Assembly: GCF_001559595.1 (NCBI RefSeq)
Contig: NZ_LNTY01000032.1
Location: 1-64,000 of the forward strand
Direction: 5' to 3'
Source: Enterovibrio coralii
GTDB taxonomy: Bacteria > Pseudomonadota > Gammaproteobacteria > Enterobacterales > Vibrionaceae
DNA: 64,000 nucleotides
Positions 42,189 to 52,730 of the stretch are shown piece by piece (the first letter of the stretch is position 1; every line of letters starts with the position of its first letter). The position numbers and the translations under genes were made by a program. The notes beneath the pieces were generated by a model. The model was not told the origin of the DNA, ran no database searches, and worked only from the letters and a program-made list of their open reading frames with translations.

Positions 42189-45100
42189 TCACGCAACCAA
42201 CAAATTATTAGCAAAGTCGTCTAGTAGTGTTTCGATGAAGGCCACTCTATCTCTACGATCCGTGAGAGATTCGACAATTTTTAGCTTGGTTGGACCGTCA
42301 AAGCGATAGCGACTTGGATGGGATTGTAACAGACCCACCAAGAAGCCGGGATCAATTTGGGCATTTTGATTAAATTCGATCACACCGCCTCGATCATGAG
42401 CATCAATCTTACGAACGCCAAGTTTGGCGGCATCCAGTTTGATTTGCTGCACCTTGAGCAGATTTGATGCGGCATCTGGCAATAAGCCAAAGCGGTCTAT
42501 CAACTCTACACGCAGCTCTTCAATGTCGTCTTGCGTTTTCGCCCCTGCAACACGCTTATAAAGCGACAAGCGGGTGTTAATGTCAGGAATATAGCTGTCT
42601 GGCAACAGGGCAGGGAGACGAAGCTCAACATCGGTTTGCTGGTTAAGCAGGTCTTCGAGCGATGGCTCTTTGCCTTCTTTCAGTGCCTCAACAGCCTGTT
42701 CAAGCATTTCCATGTAAAGCGTGAAGCCCACAGACTGAATTTGACCGCTCTGTTCTTCGCCCAGCAATTCACCCGCACCACGGATTTCCAAGTCATGCGT
42801 TGCAAGCGTGAAACCCGCGCCCAAATCTTCCAATGACGCTATGGCGTCCAGACGCTTGATGGCATCTTTGGTCATGCGTTTTGGATGTGGCGTTAGCAAG
42901 TATGCATAGGCTTGGTGGTGAGAACGACCCACGCGACCACGAAGCTGGTGCAACTGCGCCAGACCAAGATGGTCGGCGCGATCCATGATGATGGTATTCG
43001 CCGTTGGAACGTCGATACCTGTTTCGATGATTGTCGTACACACCAAGACGTTAAAACGCTGGTGGTAGAAATCTGACATGATGCGTTCCAACTCGCGTTC
43101 ACGCATTTGGCCATGTCCCACAGTAATACGCGCCTCAGGTACCAGCTCAGCAAGCTCATCAGCGGTTTTCTCGATGCTGTCGATGTCATTGTGCAGGAAG
43201 TAAACCTGTCCACCACGCATGATTTCACGCAGCATGGCTTCGCGGATGAGGTTCTTCTCACGTTCGCGAACAAAGGTTTTGATTGCCAAACGACGAGACG
43301 GCGGTGTCGCGATGATCGACAAATCACGCATACCGCTCATCGCCATGTTCAATGTTCGCGGAATTGGCGTTGCGGTTAGCGTTAGGATGTCTACATCCGC
43401 GCGCATGGCTTTTACTTTCTCTTTCTGACGGACACCAAAACGGTGCTCTTCATCAACGATGAGCAAGCCAAGGTCTTTGAATTTGACATCACTTTGAAGC
43501 AGTTTGTGTGTGCCAATCAGAATGTCGACTTTGCCTTCAGCGCAATCGGCCAGAATTTGCTTTTGCTCTTTCGCGGACTTAAAGCGAGAGAGCACTTCCA
43601 CACGCACTGGCTGATTGGCAAAGCGGTCTCGGAAATTCTCAAAATGCTGTTGAGCCAGCAGGGTAGTCGGCACCAGCACCGCCACTTGCTTGCTGTTATT
43701 GGCAGCAAGGAAGGTGGCACGCATTGCCACTTCTGTTTTACCAAAGCCCACGTCACCACATACCAAACGGTCCATCGCGATTGGCTGACACATGTCTGAC
43801 AGCACGGCATTGATCGCTTGGATTTGGTCTGGTGTTTCCTCAAACGGGAAGCCAGAGCAGAAGTCCAAGTAGCTTCACGGTCATGTTTGAATGCAAAGCC
43901 CGGTTTGGTTGCGCGTTTGGCATACACGTCGAGAAGTTCAGCGGCCACGTCGCGAACTTTCTCTGCAGCTTTCTTACGTGCTTTTTCCCACGCTTCGCCG
44001 CCTAAACGGTGTAATGGTGCAGATTCTTCTGCACCGCCACTGTAGCGGCTAATCAAATGCAATGAGGCAACAGGGACATATAGCTTCGCGCCTTGTTGGT
44101 ATTCCAAGGTCACGTATTCGGTTTCAATACCGCCGGCTTCGAGTGTTTGCAGACCCAAGTAGCGACCAACACCGTGCTCCAAATGCACCACGGGCTGTCC
44201 GGTTTGCAGCTCTGCAAGGTTACGAATGAGCGTATCGCTATTGCTTGCCGCTTTTTTGTTGTCTCGACGGCGCTGTTGAACAACGCGTGCACCCAGCAAG
44301 TTGGTTTCACAAATCAGCGCGAAGTTCGGAGATTCACAAACAAAGCCGACTTCCGCAGGGCCGACAACCAACGAATGTTGTGTTGGGCTATTTAGTGCTT
44401 CATCCAGCGAATCACAAACCATAGGACGAATTTTGATGCGTGCCAGCAAATCAAGCATGGCTTCGCGACGACCTTCTGTTTCCACGGAGAAGACAACTTT
44501 ACCGCTAAACCCTTCCGTGAATTGACGCAGTGCGCCTAACGGCTCCTTGAGTTGTTGGTTGATCGTCAACTCAGGTAGTAAAGAAACAGGGCATTTTGAC
44601 GGCCAGCCTTATCTTCGTCAGGCTTCAGAGACAGTTTTACGCGCGGATAGGCTTTAAAGTGGCCAAATAACTCGTCAATGTTCTGCCAGATCTCATTCGG
44701 TGGCAGCAACGGACGCAGTGGGTCAACGCGGCGCTGATCGTAGCGGTAATCCGCATCCGCGAGAAACTGATTGGCAGCAGACTCGATATCGCCTTTTACC
44801 ACTAAAAGCGTGTTATCTGGCAGGTAATCAAACAAGGTTTCCGTTTCATTGAAGAACAAAGGCTGCCAGTATTCTATGCCTGATGGCCATGTCTTCTTGG
44901 AGACTTGTTGATAGATGGATTCAGGCTCGCGTCGTGCCTCAAAACGCTCACGCCAGCGACCACGGAAAGATTCAACCGCGTCATCATCCGTTGGGAATTC
45001 ATGGGCTGGTAGCAGATTGATCTGATCCAACTCTTGCACCGAACGCTGGTTCTCAGGATCGAACTCGCGGATGGTATCGACTTCGTCATCAAAGAAATCG

Positions 45101-45651
45101 ATGCGATACGGTTGGTTTGAACCCATAGGGAACAAATCAATGATGGAGCCACGGCTGGCGTACTCGCCGTGTTCGATAACCTGATCAACATGGCGATAGC
45201 CGGACACTTCCAGTTGGTGACGCAGCTTTTCAAGCGACAGTCGGTCGCCTTTTTTGACGATCAATGCATGCTGAAGCAAGAAAGAACGCGGCATCACGCG
45301 CTGCATCAAAGTGCTGGCTGGCACAATCAAAATGCCTGATTTCTGTTGAGGCAGTTGATACAGGCGAGCAATACGGTCTGAGATGATGTCTTGGTGCGGT
45401 GAGAAGTTATCGTAAGGCAGTGTTTCCCAGTCAGGGAAAACATGGCATTCGCGTTGTGTAAACTGCTGGATTTCTGGTTTTAGTTTGAGTGCAGTTTGGT
45501 TGTCTGGAACCACCAGTAAAATGAAGCGTTGTTGCTGATTGGCAAGGCTTGCAATGGTGAGAGACAGCGAAGCACCAAGAAGATTGGCTACCACACGCGT
45601 GTCGCCCGCCTTTTCTGGAGCGGGCAGATTAAAAAGAAGGTTGTCTGTCAT
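42189..45651 (-). pseudogene. mfd: Transcription-repair coupling factor Mfd, interrupted by two frameshifts
   Basis: Mfd is a DNA translocase that removes RNA polymerase stalled at DNA damage and recruits UvrA. The UvrB-like N-terminal part (from ATG 45651), the RNA-polymerase-interaction and translocase parts are all present: Walker A 'GDVGFGKTEVAMR', 'DEEHRFGVRQKEK', and helicase motifs 'TATPIPRTLNMAM' and 'QLRGRVGRSHHQAYAY'. Breaks lie at 44580-44582 (one T missing on the coding strand) and near 43872 (one base missing before YLDF). Repaired length is 1154 residues, against 1148 in E. coli. Confidence 0.95.
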
Positions 45652-45663
45652 CTAAATTGAGGC

Positions 45664-46230
45664 TTAGTTATTTCTTTCCAGTGCGCGTTGACGCAGTAGT
45701 TTTTGCTGTTGATGTAACGCGGCACGGATCAATACATCTCTGTCATCTTCTTGCAGACGAATGTATTTCACGCCGACCGCATACTTACCATTTTTCTCTT
45801 TACAGCCGTATACGCTACCGTAGCAGTAAATCGCTGAGGGTGGGTTCTCAAGAAAGAGTTTTAGGCGAACATGTTGCCCTTTCTGAAAGGCTTGTTTTGC
45901 AATGAAAGTGAGACTGCTGGCACCGAAGGTTTCGGTTTGATAACGAATTGTTGGGTCGTCTTGTTGTGACAGCATGAAGCCAAGCAACAGGTTAATTTTC
46001 TCGTTCTGTGCTTGAAGAAACTTCGCGAGTGCGTGTCCGTCTTCGTGTGCAAGCACCTGGATTTCTTTTTCGACAGAGTTGTCCAAGTCTCCGCATTGGC
46101 TGGCAATACGAAAGGCGAGGGGGATTTCACGTCCAAATTCAACGTCAGAAGGTACGTGCTCGGTTTCACCGAGTACCTCAACGTTTATTTTTAAGTGCGC
46201 ATGTACGGAAAAGTATTCGTCCTGACTCAT
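45664..46230 (-). CDS. PilZ-domain protein, probable PlzB
   Basis: The 188-residue protein has a PilZ-like C-terminal barrel ('GASSLTFIAKQAFQKGQHVRLKLFL...YAVGVKYIRL') and an N-terminal YcgR-like half. The c-di-GMP-binding RxxxR and D/NxSxxG motifs are not visible, so nucleotide binding is doubtful. In V. cholerae a PilZ gene (plzB) lies next to mfd, and this agrees with the position here. ATG 46230 is chosen over 46236; a 12-base gap separates it from mfd, so the two are probably co-transcribed. Confidence 0.75.
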   Translation of the reverse strand: MSQDEYFSVHAHLKINVEVLGETEHVPSDVEFGREIPLAFRIASQCGDLDNSVEKEIQVLAHEDGHALAKFLQAQNEKINLLLGFMLSQQDDPTIRYQTETFGASSLTFIAKQAFQKGQHVRLKLFLENPPSAIYCYGSVYGCKEKNGKYAVGVKYIRLQEDDRDVLIRAALHQQQKLLRQRALERNN

Positions 46231-46452
46231 TATCATGCCTATTGCTTTGTAATCTGTTGATTATCACGCACTACCCGCGATTCCTCAACCTCACTTTCAC
46301 CTGTCTCTCTAAGTCACGGTAACAAAATGTGCGTACGTGTTATCTGATAGACAGGGATGGATCGGATAAAAGTTCATCTATCGCGCAACAATTTGAAAAG
46401 AAAAGGAACAAATTGACGTAAAAGCCGCCTAAAGCAGGGAGAATCAGAGCCC

Positions 46453-46537
46453 TTTCGTGGCAATCACGAAACCTAAAAGGTATTCTTGGCACAGCCCTTA
46501 CTGTGTAAAGGACATCGCCCTTTGAGGCTTACACAGT
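46453..46537 (+). promoter_or_regulatory. Structured leader upstream of lolCDE with alternative hairpins
   Basis: TTTCGTG/CACGAAA (46453-46459 and 46465-46471) form one hairpin. Further on, CACAG/CTGTG (46490-46494 and 46501-46505) competes with the longer pair ACTGTGTAA/TTACACAGT (46500-46508 and 46529-46537), which also encloses AGG/CCT-type pairing. The two are mutually exclusive. The lolC start is at 46564 with a poor ribosome binding site. The remainder of 46231-46563 is AT-rich and contains no gene. Confidence 0.45.
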
Positions 46538-46563
46538 CTAACGAGTTTTTGAGAACAACAACT

Positions 46564-47757
46564 ATGTTTCACCCGTTACCGGTGTTTATTGGATTGCGCT
46601 ATTTAAAAGGGCGCTCCGGCGACAAGTTTGGCCGCTTTGTCTCCTACATGTCTACGGCTGGCATTACGATTGGCGTGATGGCTTTGATCACTGTGCTGTC
46701 GGTGATGAATGGTTTTGAAGGTCAGCTTAAGCATCGCATTCTTGGTGTGTTGCCCCAAGCGGTTGTCGCCGGAACACCTGATCACGCGCCTGATGTGAAT
46801 ACTAAGCCAGTTAGATGGCGTAACGGGAACCGCGCCTATCGTCAGCACAGATGCCATTGTACAAAGCCCTGTTGCGATTGGTGCAGGTAAGCTCTTAGGC
46901 ATTAGCCCTGATAGTCGCGAACCAATGAAACAGTACATGGTGAGAGGGGCGATGAGCAACTTACACCGGGAAGCTACAAACTGGTCATCGGCAGAAAAAC
47001 AGCCAGTGATTTGGACGTTTCGGTCGGCGACAAAGTTCGCGTGATGATCACCAGTGCCAGCCAATTCACGCCAGTTGGGCGCATTCCTTCTCAGCGTAAT
47101 TTCACCGTTGCCGGCATTTATGACACAGCCACAGATGTGGATGGTCAGTTAATGTATGCCAACCTCAATGATGTTTCCCGCTTGATGCGCCTTCCTCGCT
47201 CTCAACCTGCTGATTTACGTCTGTTCGTCGACGAACCGTTTGATGTGCCAAAGCTAGAGAAAGTAGCCGAATCCATGGGCTATGAGTGGTCAGATTGGCG
47301 TGAGCTTCGTGGTGAGCTTTTCCAAGCTGTGAAGATGGAAAAGAACATGATGGCACTGATGCTGGGTCTGATTATTCTGGTGGCAGCGTTCAACATCATT
47401 TCTGCGCTGATTATGGTGGTGATGGAGAAGCAATCTGAAGTCGCCATTCTTAAAACGCAGGGCATGACTCACAGAAGTATTGTGCTCGTATTCGTGGTTC
47501 AAGGTGCGAGTAGCGGTGTTATTGGTGCGGTTCTTGGTGGTATCGCGGGTAGTGTGCTGGCGTTAAACATCAATGAAGTCATGCAATTATTGAATTTGAG
47601 TTTGCTGGGTGGCGGGCTAGCGTTGCCAGTTTCGCTCGGTATTGATGAAGTTTTCACAGTGGTATTCGGTGCAATTGTATTGAGTTTGCTTGCCACGCTT
47701 TTCCCATCGTTAAAGGCGGCATCTGTTCGCCCTGCAGAGGCTCTTCGCTATGAGTAA
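46564..47757 (+). pseudogene. lolC: Lipoprotein-releasing transporter subunit LolC, two frameshifts
   Basis: LolC is an inner membrane subunit of LolCDE, which extracts lipoproteins for transport to the outer membrane. From ATG 46564 the frame gives 'FHPLPVFIGLRYLKGRSGDKFGRFVSYM' and the first helix. It is broken near 46800, continues in another frame ('LDGVTGTAPIVSTDAIVQ') to 46961-46962, and returns to the first frame ('LTPGSYKLVIGRKTA') to the end, with three C-terminal helices. The second break looks like one missing base; the first is one extra base or two missing. Since the gene is essential in E. coli, sequencing error is likely. It overlaps lolD by 8 bases. Confidence 0.93.
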
Positions 47758-48454
47758 CGCTTTGTTATCGTGTTCAAATGTTAGAAAAACTTACCAAGAA
47801 GGTGAGCTCACGACCGAAGTGCTCAAAGGCGTGTCATTCTCTATCGAGTCTGGCGAGCTTGTAGCGATTGTTGGCGCTTCTGGTTCGGGTAAAAGTACAC
47901 TTCTTCACATCCTTGGTGCGCTAGATACGCTCACCGAAGGCGAAGTGTCGTTTGACGGTAAAGATGTGGTGAACATGCGTGCTTCTGAACAAGCGACACT
48001 GCGCAATCAGCACATCGGGTTTATTTATCAGTTCCACCATCTGCTGGCAGATTTCACGGCAGTGGAAAACGTGGCAATGCCACTTCTTATCGGTGGTGAA
48101 AAACCAGCAGAAGCCAAAGCTCGCGCGCTAGATATGCTTAAAGCCGTGGGGATGGCGCATCGTGCAGAGCATCGTCCATCAGAGTTATCTGGTGGTGAGA
48201 GACAACGTGTTGCGATTGCGCGCGCTGTAGTTAACCGACCATCTTTAGTGTTGGCGGATGAACCAACCGGTAACCTAGATCATAAAACCGCACTCGATAT
48301 TTACGATTTGATGCGTACGCTGAATCGTGAATTCAATACTGCTTTCTTGGTCGTCACTCACGATAAAGAGTTGGCGGGCAAAATGGATCGCCAGCTTTCT
48401 ATGCTGGATGGTCAGTTCGTTGAAACGAAAGCGCAAGAGGCTATGCCGTCATGA
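47750..48454 (+). CDS. lolD: Lipoprotein-releasing ATPase LolD
   Basis: The 234-residue ATPase energises the LolCDE complex. It has Walker [10 protein letters not shown], the LolD-specific segment '[20 protein letters not shown]', signature [14 protein letters not shown], Walker [13 protein letters not shown], and the switch His in 'VVTHD'. Start and stop overlap lolC and lolE respectively, so the three are translationally coupled. Confidence 0.97.
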   Translation: MSNALLSCSNVRKTYQEGELTTEVLKGVSFSIESGELVAIVGASGSGKSTLLHILGALDTLTEGEVSFDGKDVVNMRASEQATLRNQHIGFIYQFHHLLADFTAVENVAMPLLIGGEKPAEAKARALDMLKAVGMAHRAEHRPSELSGGERQRVAIARAVVNRPSLVLADEPTGNLDHKTALDIYDLMRTLNREFNTAFLVVTHDKELAGKMDRQLSMLDGQFVETKAQEAMPS

Positions 48455-49695
48455 TGCATTCGTTATCGCTTTTTATTGGGCGACGATTCAGCAAGGCCAA
48501 GCATCGCAACAAGCTGGTGTCATTTATCTCGATGTCTTCGATGATTGGCATTTCCGTTGGCGTGATGGTGATTATTATTGGCTTGTCTGCCATGAACGGT
48601 TTTGAGCGTGAGCTTGAAAACCGCGTGCTTTCCGTTATTCCTCACGCACAATTGGAAGGCGTTGAAGCACCAGTGTCAACGTGGCGAGATATGCAAAAAA
48701 CCGCGGAGCAGAATGTGAACGTGGTTGCTGGCGCACCGTATGTCACCTTCACGGGGCTGTTGGAGAAAGGCGCAAATCTAAAGCCGGTTCAAATTCGTGG
48801 TATTGACCCTGATGCAGAGAAACGCGTCAGTAGCATTAGCGATTATGTGTTGGGTGACGGTTGGAAAACGTTGGAGCAGGGCAAAAGCGCAGTGGTGCTG
48901 GGCAAAGGCATTGCAGATGCACTGGGCGTAAAAGTGGGTGACTGGTTAACAGTGATGGTGCCCTCGCCAGATCCAGAGCTGAAACTGCGCGCGCCGAAAC
49001 GTATTCGTCTCCAAGTCACGGGTATTTTGAGCTTGGGAGGTCAAGTAGACCATGGATTAGCATTGGTACCGCTTGCAGATGCACAGGCTTATCAAAACAT
49101 GGGTGACGCGGTTTCAGGTGTTGCGCTGAAATTGAAAGAGCCACTCAATGCCAGAGCTGTGGTGCGCGAAGTAGGCTACACGCTGAAAGAGTACGTTTAC
49201 CTCAAAAACTGGACCCAAGAATACGGCTTCCTTTATCGCGATATTCAGATGGTACGCGCGATTGTTTACATCGTGATGGTGCTGGTGATTGGTGTGGCGT
49301 GTTTTAACATTGTCTCCACCCTGATGATGGCCGTGAAAGACAGAGCAGGCGACATTGCCGTTCTGCGCACCATGGGTGCGAAAGACGGGTTGATCCGAGC
49401 AATCTTTGTTTGGCATGGCTTACTATCGGGTTTGCTTGGCAGTGTTATTGGTTCAATAGCGGGCAGTTTCATCGCGTTGAATCTGACCGAGATCGTCGGT
49501 GTGATTGAAAAGTTGACTGGGCATCAATTCCTTTCCGGGGACATCTACTTTGTCGACTTCCTGCCAACAGCACTGCATTTGTCCGATGTTTTCATGGTGT
49601 CAGGCACTGCTATCGTGTTGAGTTTGATAGCGACTTGGTATCCTTCCCAACGTGCGTGCAAGCTTCAGCCTGCTGCTGTATTGAGTGCGAAGTAA
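48451..49695 (+). CDS. lolE: Lipoprotein-releasing transporter subunit LolE
   Basis: The 414-residue protein has an N-terminal helix ('[19 protein letters not shown]'), a large periplasmic domain, and three C-terminal helices from about residue 268 onward. The pattern 'GLYR...[44 protein letters not shown]' is typical of LolC/E. It forms a heterodimer with LolC and LolD. The start overlaps the lolD stop (ATGA). A terminator follows at 49812. Confidence 0.96.
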   Translation: MMHSLSLFIGRRFSKAKHRNKLVSFISMSSMIGISVGVMVIIIGLSAMNGFERELENRVLSVIPHAQLEGVEAPVSTWRDMQKTAEQNVNVVAGAPYVTFTGLLEKGANLKPVQIRGIDPDAEKRVSSISDYVLGDGWKTLEQGKSAVVLGKGIADALGVKVGDWLTVMVPSPDPELKLRAPKRIRLQVTGILSLGGQVDHGLALVPLADAQAYQNMGDAVSGVALKLKEPLNARAVVREVGYTLKEYVYLKNWTQEYGFLYRDIQMVRAIVYIVMVLVIGVACFNIVSTLMMAVKDRAGDIAVLRTMGAKDGLIRAIFVWHGLLSGLLGSVIGSIAGSFIALNLTEIVGVIEKLTGHQFLSGDIYFVDFLPTALHLSDVFMVSGTAIVLSLIATWYPSQRACKLQPAAVLSAK

Positions 49696-49811
49696 TTAGA
49701 AGCGAAGCGGGCGTCGAGTGCACAGAACGTGACTGGAAGCCTGATTAACAAACTCGCGAATTACATTCCTCGTTTGTTGCATGCCAAACCTCTCGCATGC
49801 TGACAACAAAT

Positions 49812-49845
49812 AAAAAAATACCCCGCTTGGGCGGGGTATTTTTTT
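49812..49845. terminator. Bidirectional terminator after lolE
   Basis: AAAAAATACCCCGC and GCGGGGTATTTTTT pair around TTGG, GC-rich with A and T flanks. It is shared with the convergent DUF2062 gene. Confidence 0.92.
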
Positions 49846-50395
49846 AGTCTTCAGAATTCTTTCTTTTAAGCACTTTGATTTTTGGTATGCGGAGGCGGCG
49901 TTTTTGCCAGCTTCTCACCACGGAGTAGCGCCAGACACCGCGACAGCCAAAGTAGCCAATCAAACCGAAAATAATGCTACATACGAAACAGCCCAAGAGG
50001 AATGGAGGGCCGATTTGGCTCATTTGATTAAACAGGAACTCCCATGTCAGTTCAAAATGGAAATGGTGTTCCGGCGTTCCCATCAAAAACGCCCCCAGCT
50101 TGTACGCACCGTAAAAGATGACGGGCATAGTGATTGGGTTAGTGATCCACACCAAAGCGACAGACAGAGGCAAGTTAACGCCAAACATGATTGCCAGACC
50201 GGCAGCCATGATCATCTGACTTGGGAGCGGCACAAATGCCATGAACAAGCCAACTGCAAATGCGCCCGACGCCGAACGACGGTTCAAACACCAGAGGTTC
50301 GGGTCGTAAAGCAAGTTGCCGAACACTGCCAGTGCTTTCTGCTTGCGAATGACGTCATGCTTCGGCAAATATTTTTTAATTATTTTTTTAGGCAT
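49844..50395 (-). CDS. DUF2062 membrane protein
   Basis: The 183-residue protein has about three membrane helices and the DUF2062 blocks 'SASGAFAVGLFMAFVPLPSQMIMAAGLAIMFGVNLPLSVALVWITNPITM'. Ends are strongly basic. The function is unknown; the gene is often adjacent to comEC in Vibrio. It is divergent from comEC, and the 32 bases between them must hold both promoters or parts of them. Confidence 0.9.
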   Translation of the reverse strand: MPKKIIKKYLPKHDVIRKQKALAVFGNLLYDPNLWCLNRRSASGAFAVGLFMAFVPLPSQMIMAAGLAIMFGVNLPLSVALVWITNPITMPVIFYGAYKLGAFLMGTPEHHFHFELTWEFLFNQMSQIGPPFLLGCFVCSIIFGLIGYFGCRGVWRYSVVRSWQKRRLRIPKIKVLKRKNSED

Positions 50396-50427
50396 AAGTC
50401 TTCAGTTCTTTCGGGTTCAATACCAGC

Positions 50428-52695
50428 ATGAAGATACTGCTGGGTATCGTTGTTGCTATTGTGTCGCTTAAATGGTGGCCGGAGTTACCGCCGTTAAGTG
50501 CGTTGCTTCCGGTTGGCGTCATCCTTTTCTTGCTGCGTAAATGCCTTCCAGCATTTGCAATGGGTCTCACCGTGGGCGGCCTGATTGCATACAGTGCAGC
50601 GGCTTTATTTCTTTTCAAAACAAATTCCGCCTTAACAGTGGCACACGATACTACCATAGAGGGGAAAGTTGGCAGCCTTTTTACAACGCAAAATCTGCAA
50701 ACAAACGTAATCTTTGATGTGGACACGGTTGATGGACGAAAACTGAACGTTTTTGAACGCTTTCGTGCCCGGATTTATTGGCGCTGGGATGAGCCACCCA
50801 AACAAGGAGAACGTTGGAAGCTAAACGTTCGCCTCAGAGAACCTTATGGCCGTGTCAACGAAGCCGGGTTTGATGCTGAGGTCTATTTCCTTTCAAAACA
50901 TATCCATGCCAAGGGCTCTCTTCGAGAAGCTGAGCGAACACGTGATACCCAATCTACCAGACAACGGCTGCTGAACAAGGTCATTGTCGAGACTGAAAAC
51001 CTTCCGTCGGCACGATTTCTGATTGCATTGACTTTCGGTGAAAGAAACATGCTGACAAATGAAGATTGGTCGCGGTTAAGAAACACCGGGTTAGGGCACC
51101 TACTCGCGATATCTGGCCTTCATATCGGTTTGGCATTTCTGTTTGGTTACGCTGTCACAAAAATAATTGTGCCGTTGCTGTTTCGTTCAGACCAATGTCT
51201 TTGGCTCCCTTTAATCGCGGGTATGTTAGCTGCAATCGCTTATGCTTGGCTTGCTGGTTTTTCCCTGACTGCTCAACGTGCTTTATTTGCGCTTTTCGTG
51301 GCTTCGGGCATTCGAATGTTCGGTGCGCGTTTCAATGTGTTTGAAGCCTTGCTGATTGTGTTGGCAGTGGTGCTCATTTTCGATCCGCTGTCGGTGTTCT
51401 CTGCTAGTTTTTGGTTGTCATTTGGCGCGGTCACCATTCTCTGTGTGTCTGTCTCTTTTAGTACCAAGTCAGACAAAATCGGGCAACCAAAGCGGCTTGA
51501 AGTGAAGGGATTCATTTTCCAATTGCTCCGCATTCAGGCATACCTCATGGTGGGTATGTTGCCCATCACTTGGCTATGGTTTGGTGGCGTGAGCGTGCCG
51601 GCCTTTGCACTAAACATCATTGCCGTCCCTTTGGTGAGTTTTGTGACTGTGCCTGCCATTCTTTTGGCAATACTCAGCTCGGCACTGCATATGGATTTTG
51701 GGTTCTGGCAACTCGCCGACTGGTCACTTTTACCCGTAATGACAATGCTGGAAATGTTCGATATCGGATGGCTGTCTCCATCAGACATGTCGATGGTATT
51801 GCCTGTATTAATCTGGGGCTTGGCACTTGTGCTGCTGATTACGCCTCTCAAATCGGTAAAGGTATTGAAGGCGAGCTTGCTCGTGGCGATTGCCGTTAAT
51901 CTGCTTAAGCCCGTTGATAAATCGGCATGGCGTGCATCCGTATTGGATGTCGGTCATGGTCTGTCCGTGTTGATAGAAAAAGACGGGAAAGCCGTTGTTT
52001 ATGACACGGGTGCAGCGTGGAAAAATGGCAACATGGCGCAATTGGTCTTAAAGCCCGTACTCGATAAACGTGGTCTTATTTTGTCGGGAATGATCATCAG
52101 TCATGGAGACAATGACCATTCGGGTGGGGAAGTGTGGATTGTTGACCGCTATTCTCTAGATTGGGTAAGAAGCTCTGAAAACAAGGCGGCGTATTTAGCC
52201 TGTGTCAAAGGCGAGCGTTGGACGTGGCAAGGGCTTGAATTTGAAGTGTTGCATCCCAATCGATTAGTGGAAAGGGCAAGAAATGAAGACTCCTGTGTGG
52301 TTCGTGTCTCTGACGGTTTGCACTCTGTATTGTTAACGGGTGATTTGCCGGAGAAAGGGGAAATGGAGCTTCTTCAGGATGACGCGAAGGTTTCGTCGAC
52401 GGTGCTATTGGTACCACATCATGGCAGTAAATCCTCATCTTCCTCGGACTTTCTGACTGCGGTCAATCCCGACGTGGCGATTGCCTCTGCAGGAAGGTAT
52501 ACACCTTGGAACTTGCCAAACAAAGCGGTTGTCGAACGGTATCGTGAGTTGGGTATTGCATGGTACGACACCATTGAATCTGGGCAGATATCAGTGCATT
52601 TCTCAGACAGGGGTTGGCGATTAAGTAGTCAGAGACAACATCAGGAGCCGTTTTGGTACCGCAAGATGTTTGGAGCCCCTACAAGAAAAGAGTAG
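50428..52695 (+). CDS. comEC: DNA internalisation channel ComEC/Rec2
   Basis: The 755-residue protein carries single-stranded DNA across the inner membrane during natural transformation. It has N-terminal helices, an OB-like DUF4131 region (about 60-190), the competence domain with 'NTGLGHLLAISGLHIGLAFLFGY', many helices, and a C-terminal metallo-beta-lactamase domain with 'ISHGDNDHSGG' and 'PHHGSKSSSS'. All metal ligands are visible. Length is normal. No clear ribosome binding site precedes ATG 50428. Confidence 0.95.
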   Translation: MKILLGIVVAIVSLKWWPELPPLSALLPVGVILFLLRKCLPAFAMGLTVGGLIAYSAAALFLFKTNSALTVAHDTTIEGKVGSLFTTQNLQTNVIFDVDTVDGRKLNVFERFRARIYWRWDEPPKQGERWKLNVRLREPYGRVNEAGFDAEVYFLSKHIHAKGSLREAERTRDTQSTRQRLLNKVIVETENLPSARFLIALTFGERNMLTNEDWSRLRNTGLGHLLAISGLHIGLAFLFGYAVTKIIVPLLFRSDQCLWLPLIAGMLAAIAYAWLAGFSLTAQRALFALFVASGIRMFGARFNVFEALLIVLAVVLIFDPLSVFSASFWLSFGAVTILCVSVSFSTKSDKIGQPKRLEVKGFIFQLLRIQAYLMVGMLPITWLWFGGVSVPAFALNIIAVPLVSFVTVPAILLAILSSALHMDFGFWQLADWSLLPVMTMLEMFDIGWLSPSDMSMVLPVLIWGLALVLLITPLKSVKVLKASLLVAIAVNLLKPVDKSAWRASVLDVGHGLSVLIEKDGKAVVYDTGAAWKNGNMAQLVLKPVLDKRGLILSGMIISHGDNDHSGGEVWIVDRYSLDWVRSSENKAAYLACVKGERWTWQGLEFEVLHPNRLVERARNEDSCVVRVSDGLHSVLLTGDLPEKGEMELLQDDAKVSSTVLLVPHHGSKSSSSSDFLTAVNPDVAIASAGRYTPWNLPNKAVVERYRELGIAWYDTIESGQISVHFSDRGWRLSSQRQHQEPFWYRKMFGAPTRKE

Positions 52696-52730
52696 AATGC
52701 CCGCTAATTGCAGAAATATAAGCAAATAAA

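Noticed and set aside
49904..50431. A 175-codon + frame opposite the DUF2062 gene
   Set aside because: Its product is a low-hydrophobicity His/Gln/Arg-rich string, while the minus frame encodes a clear DUF2062 protein.
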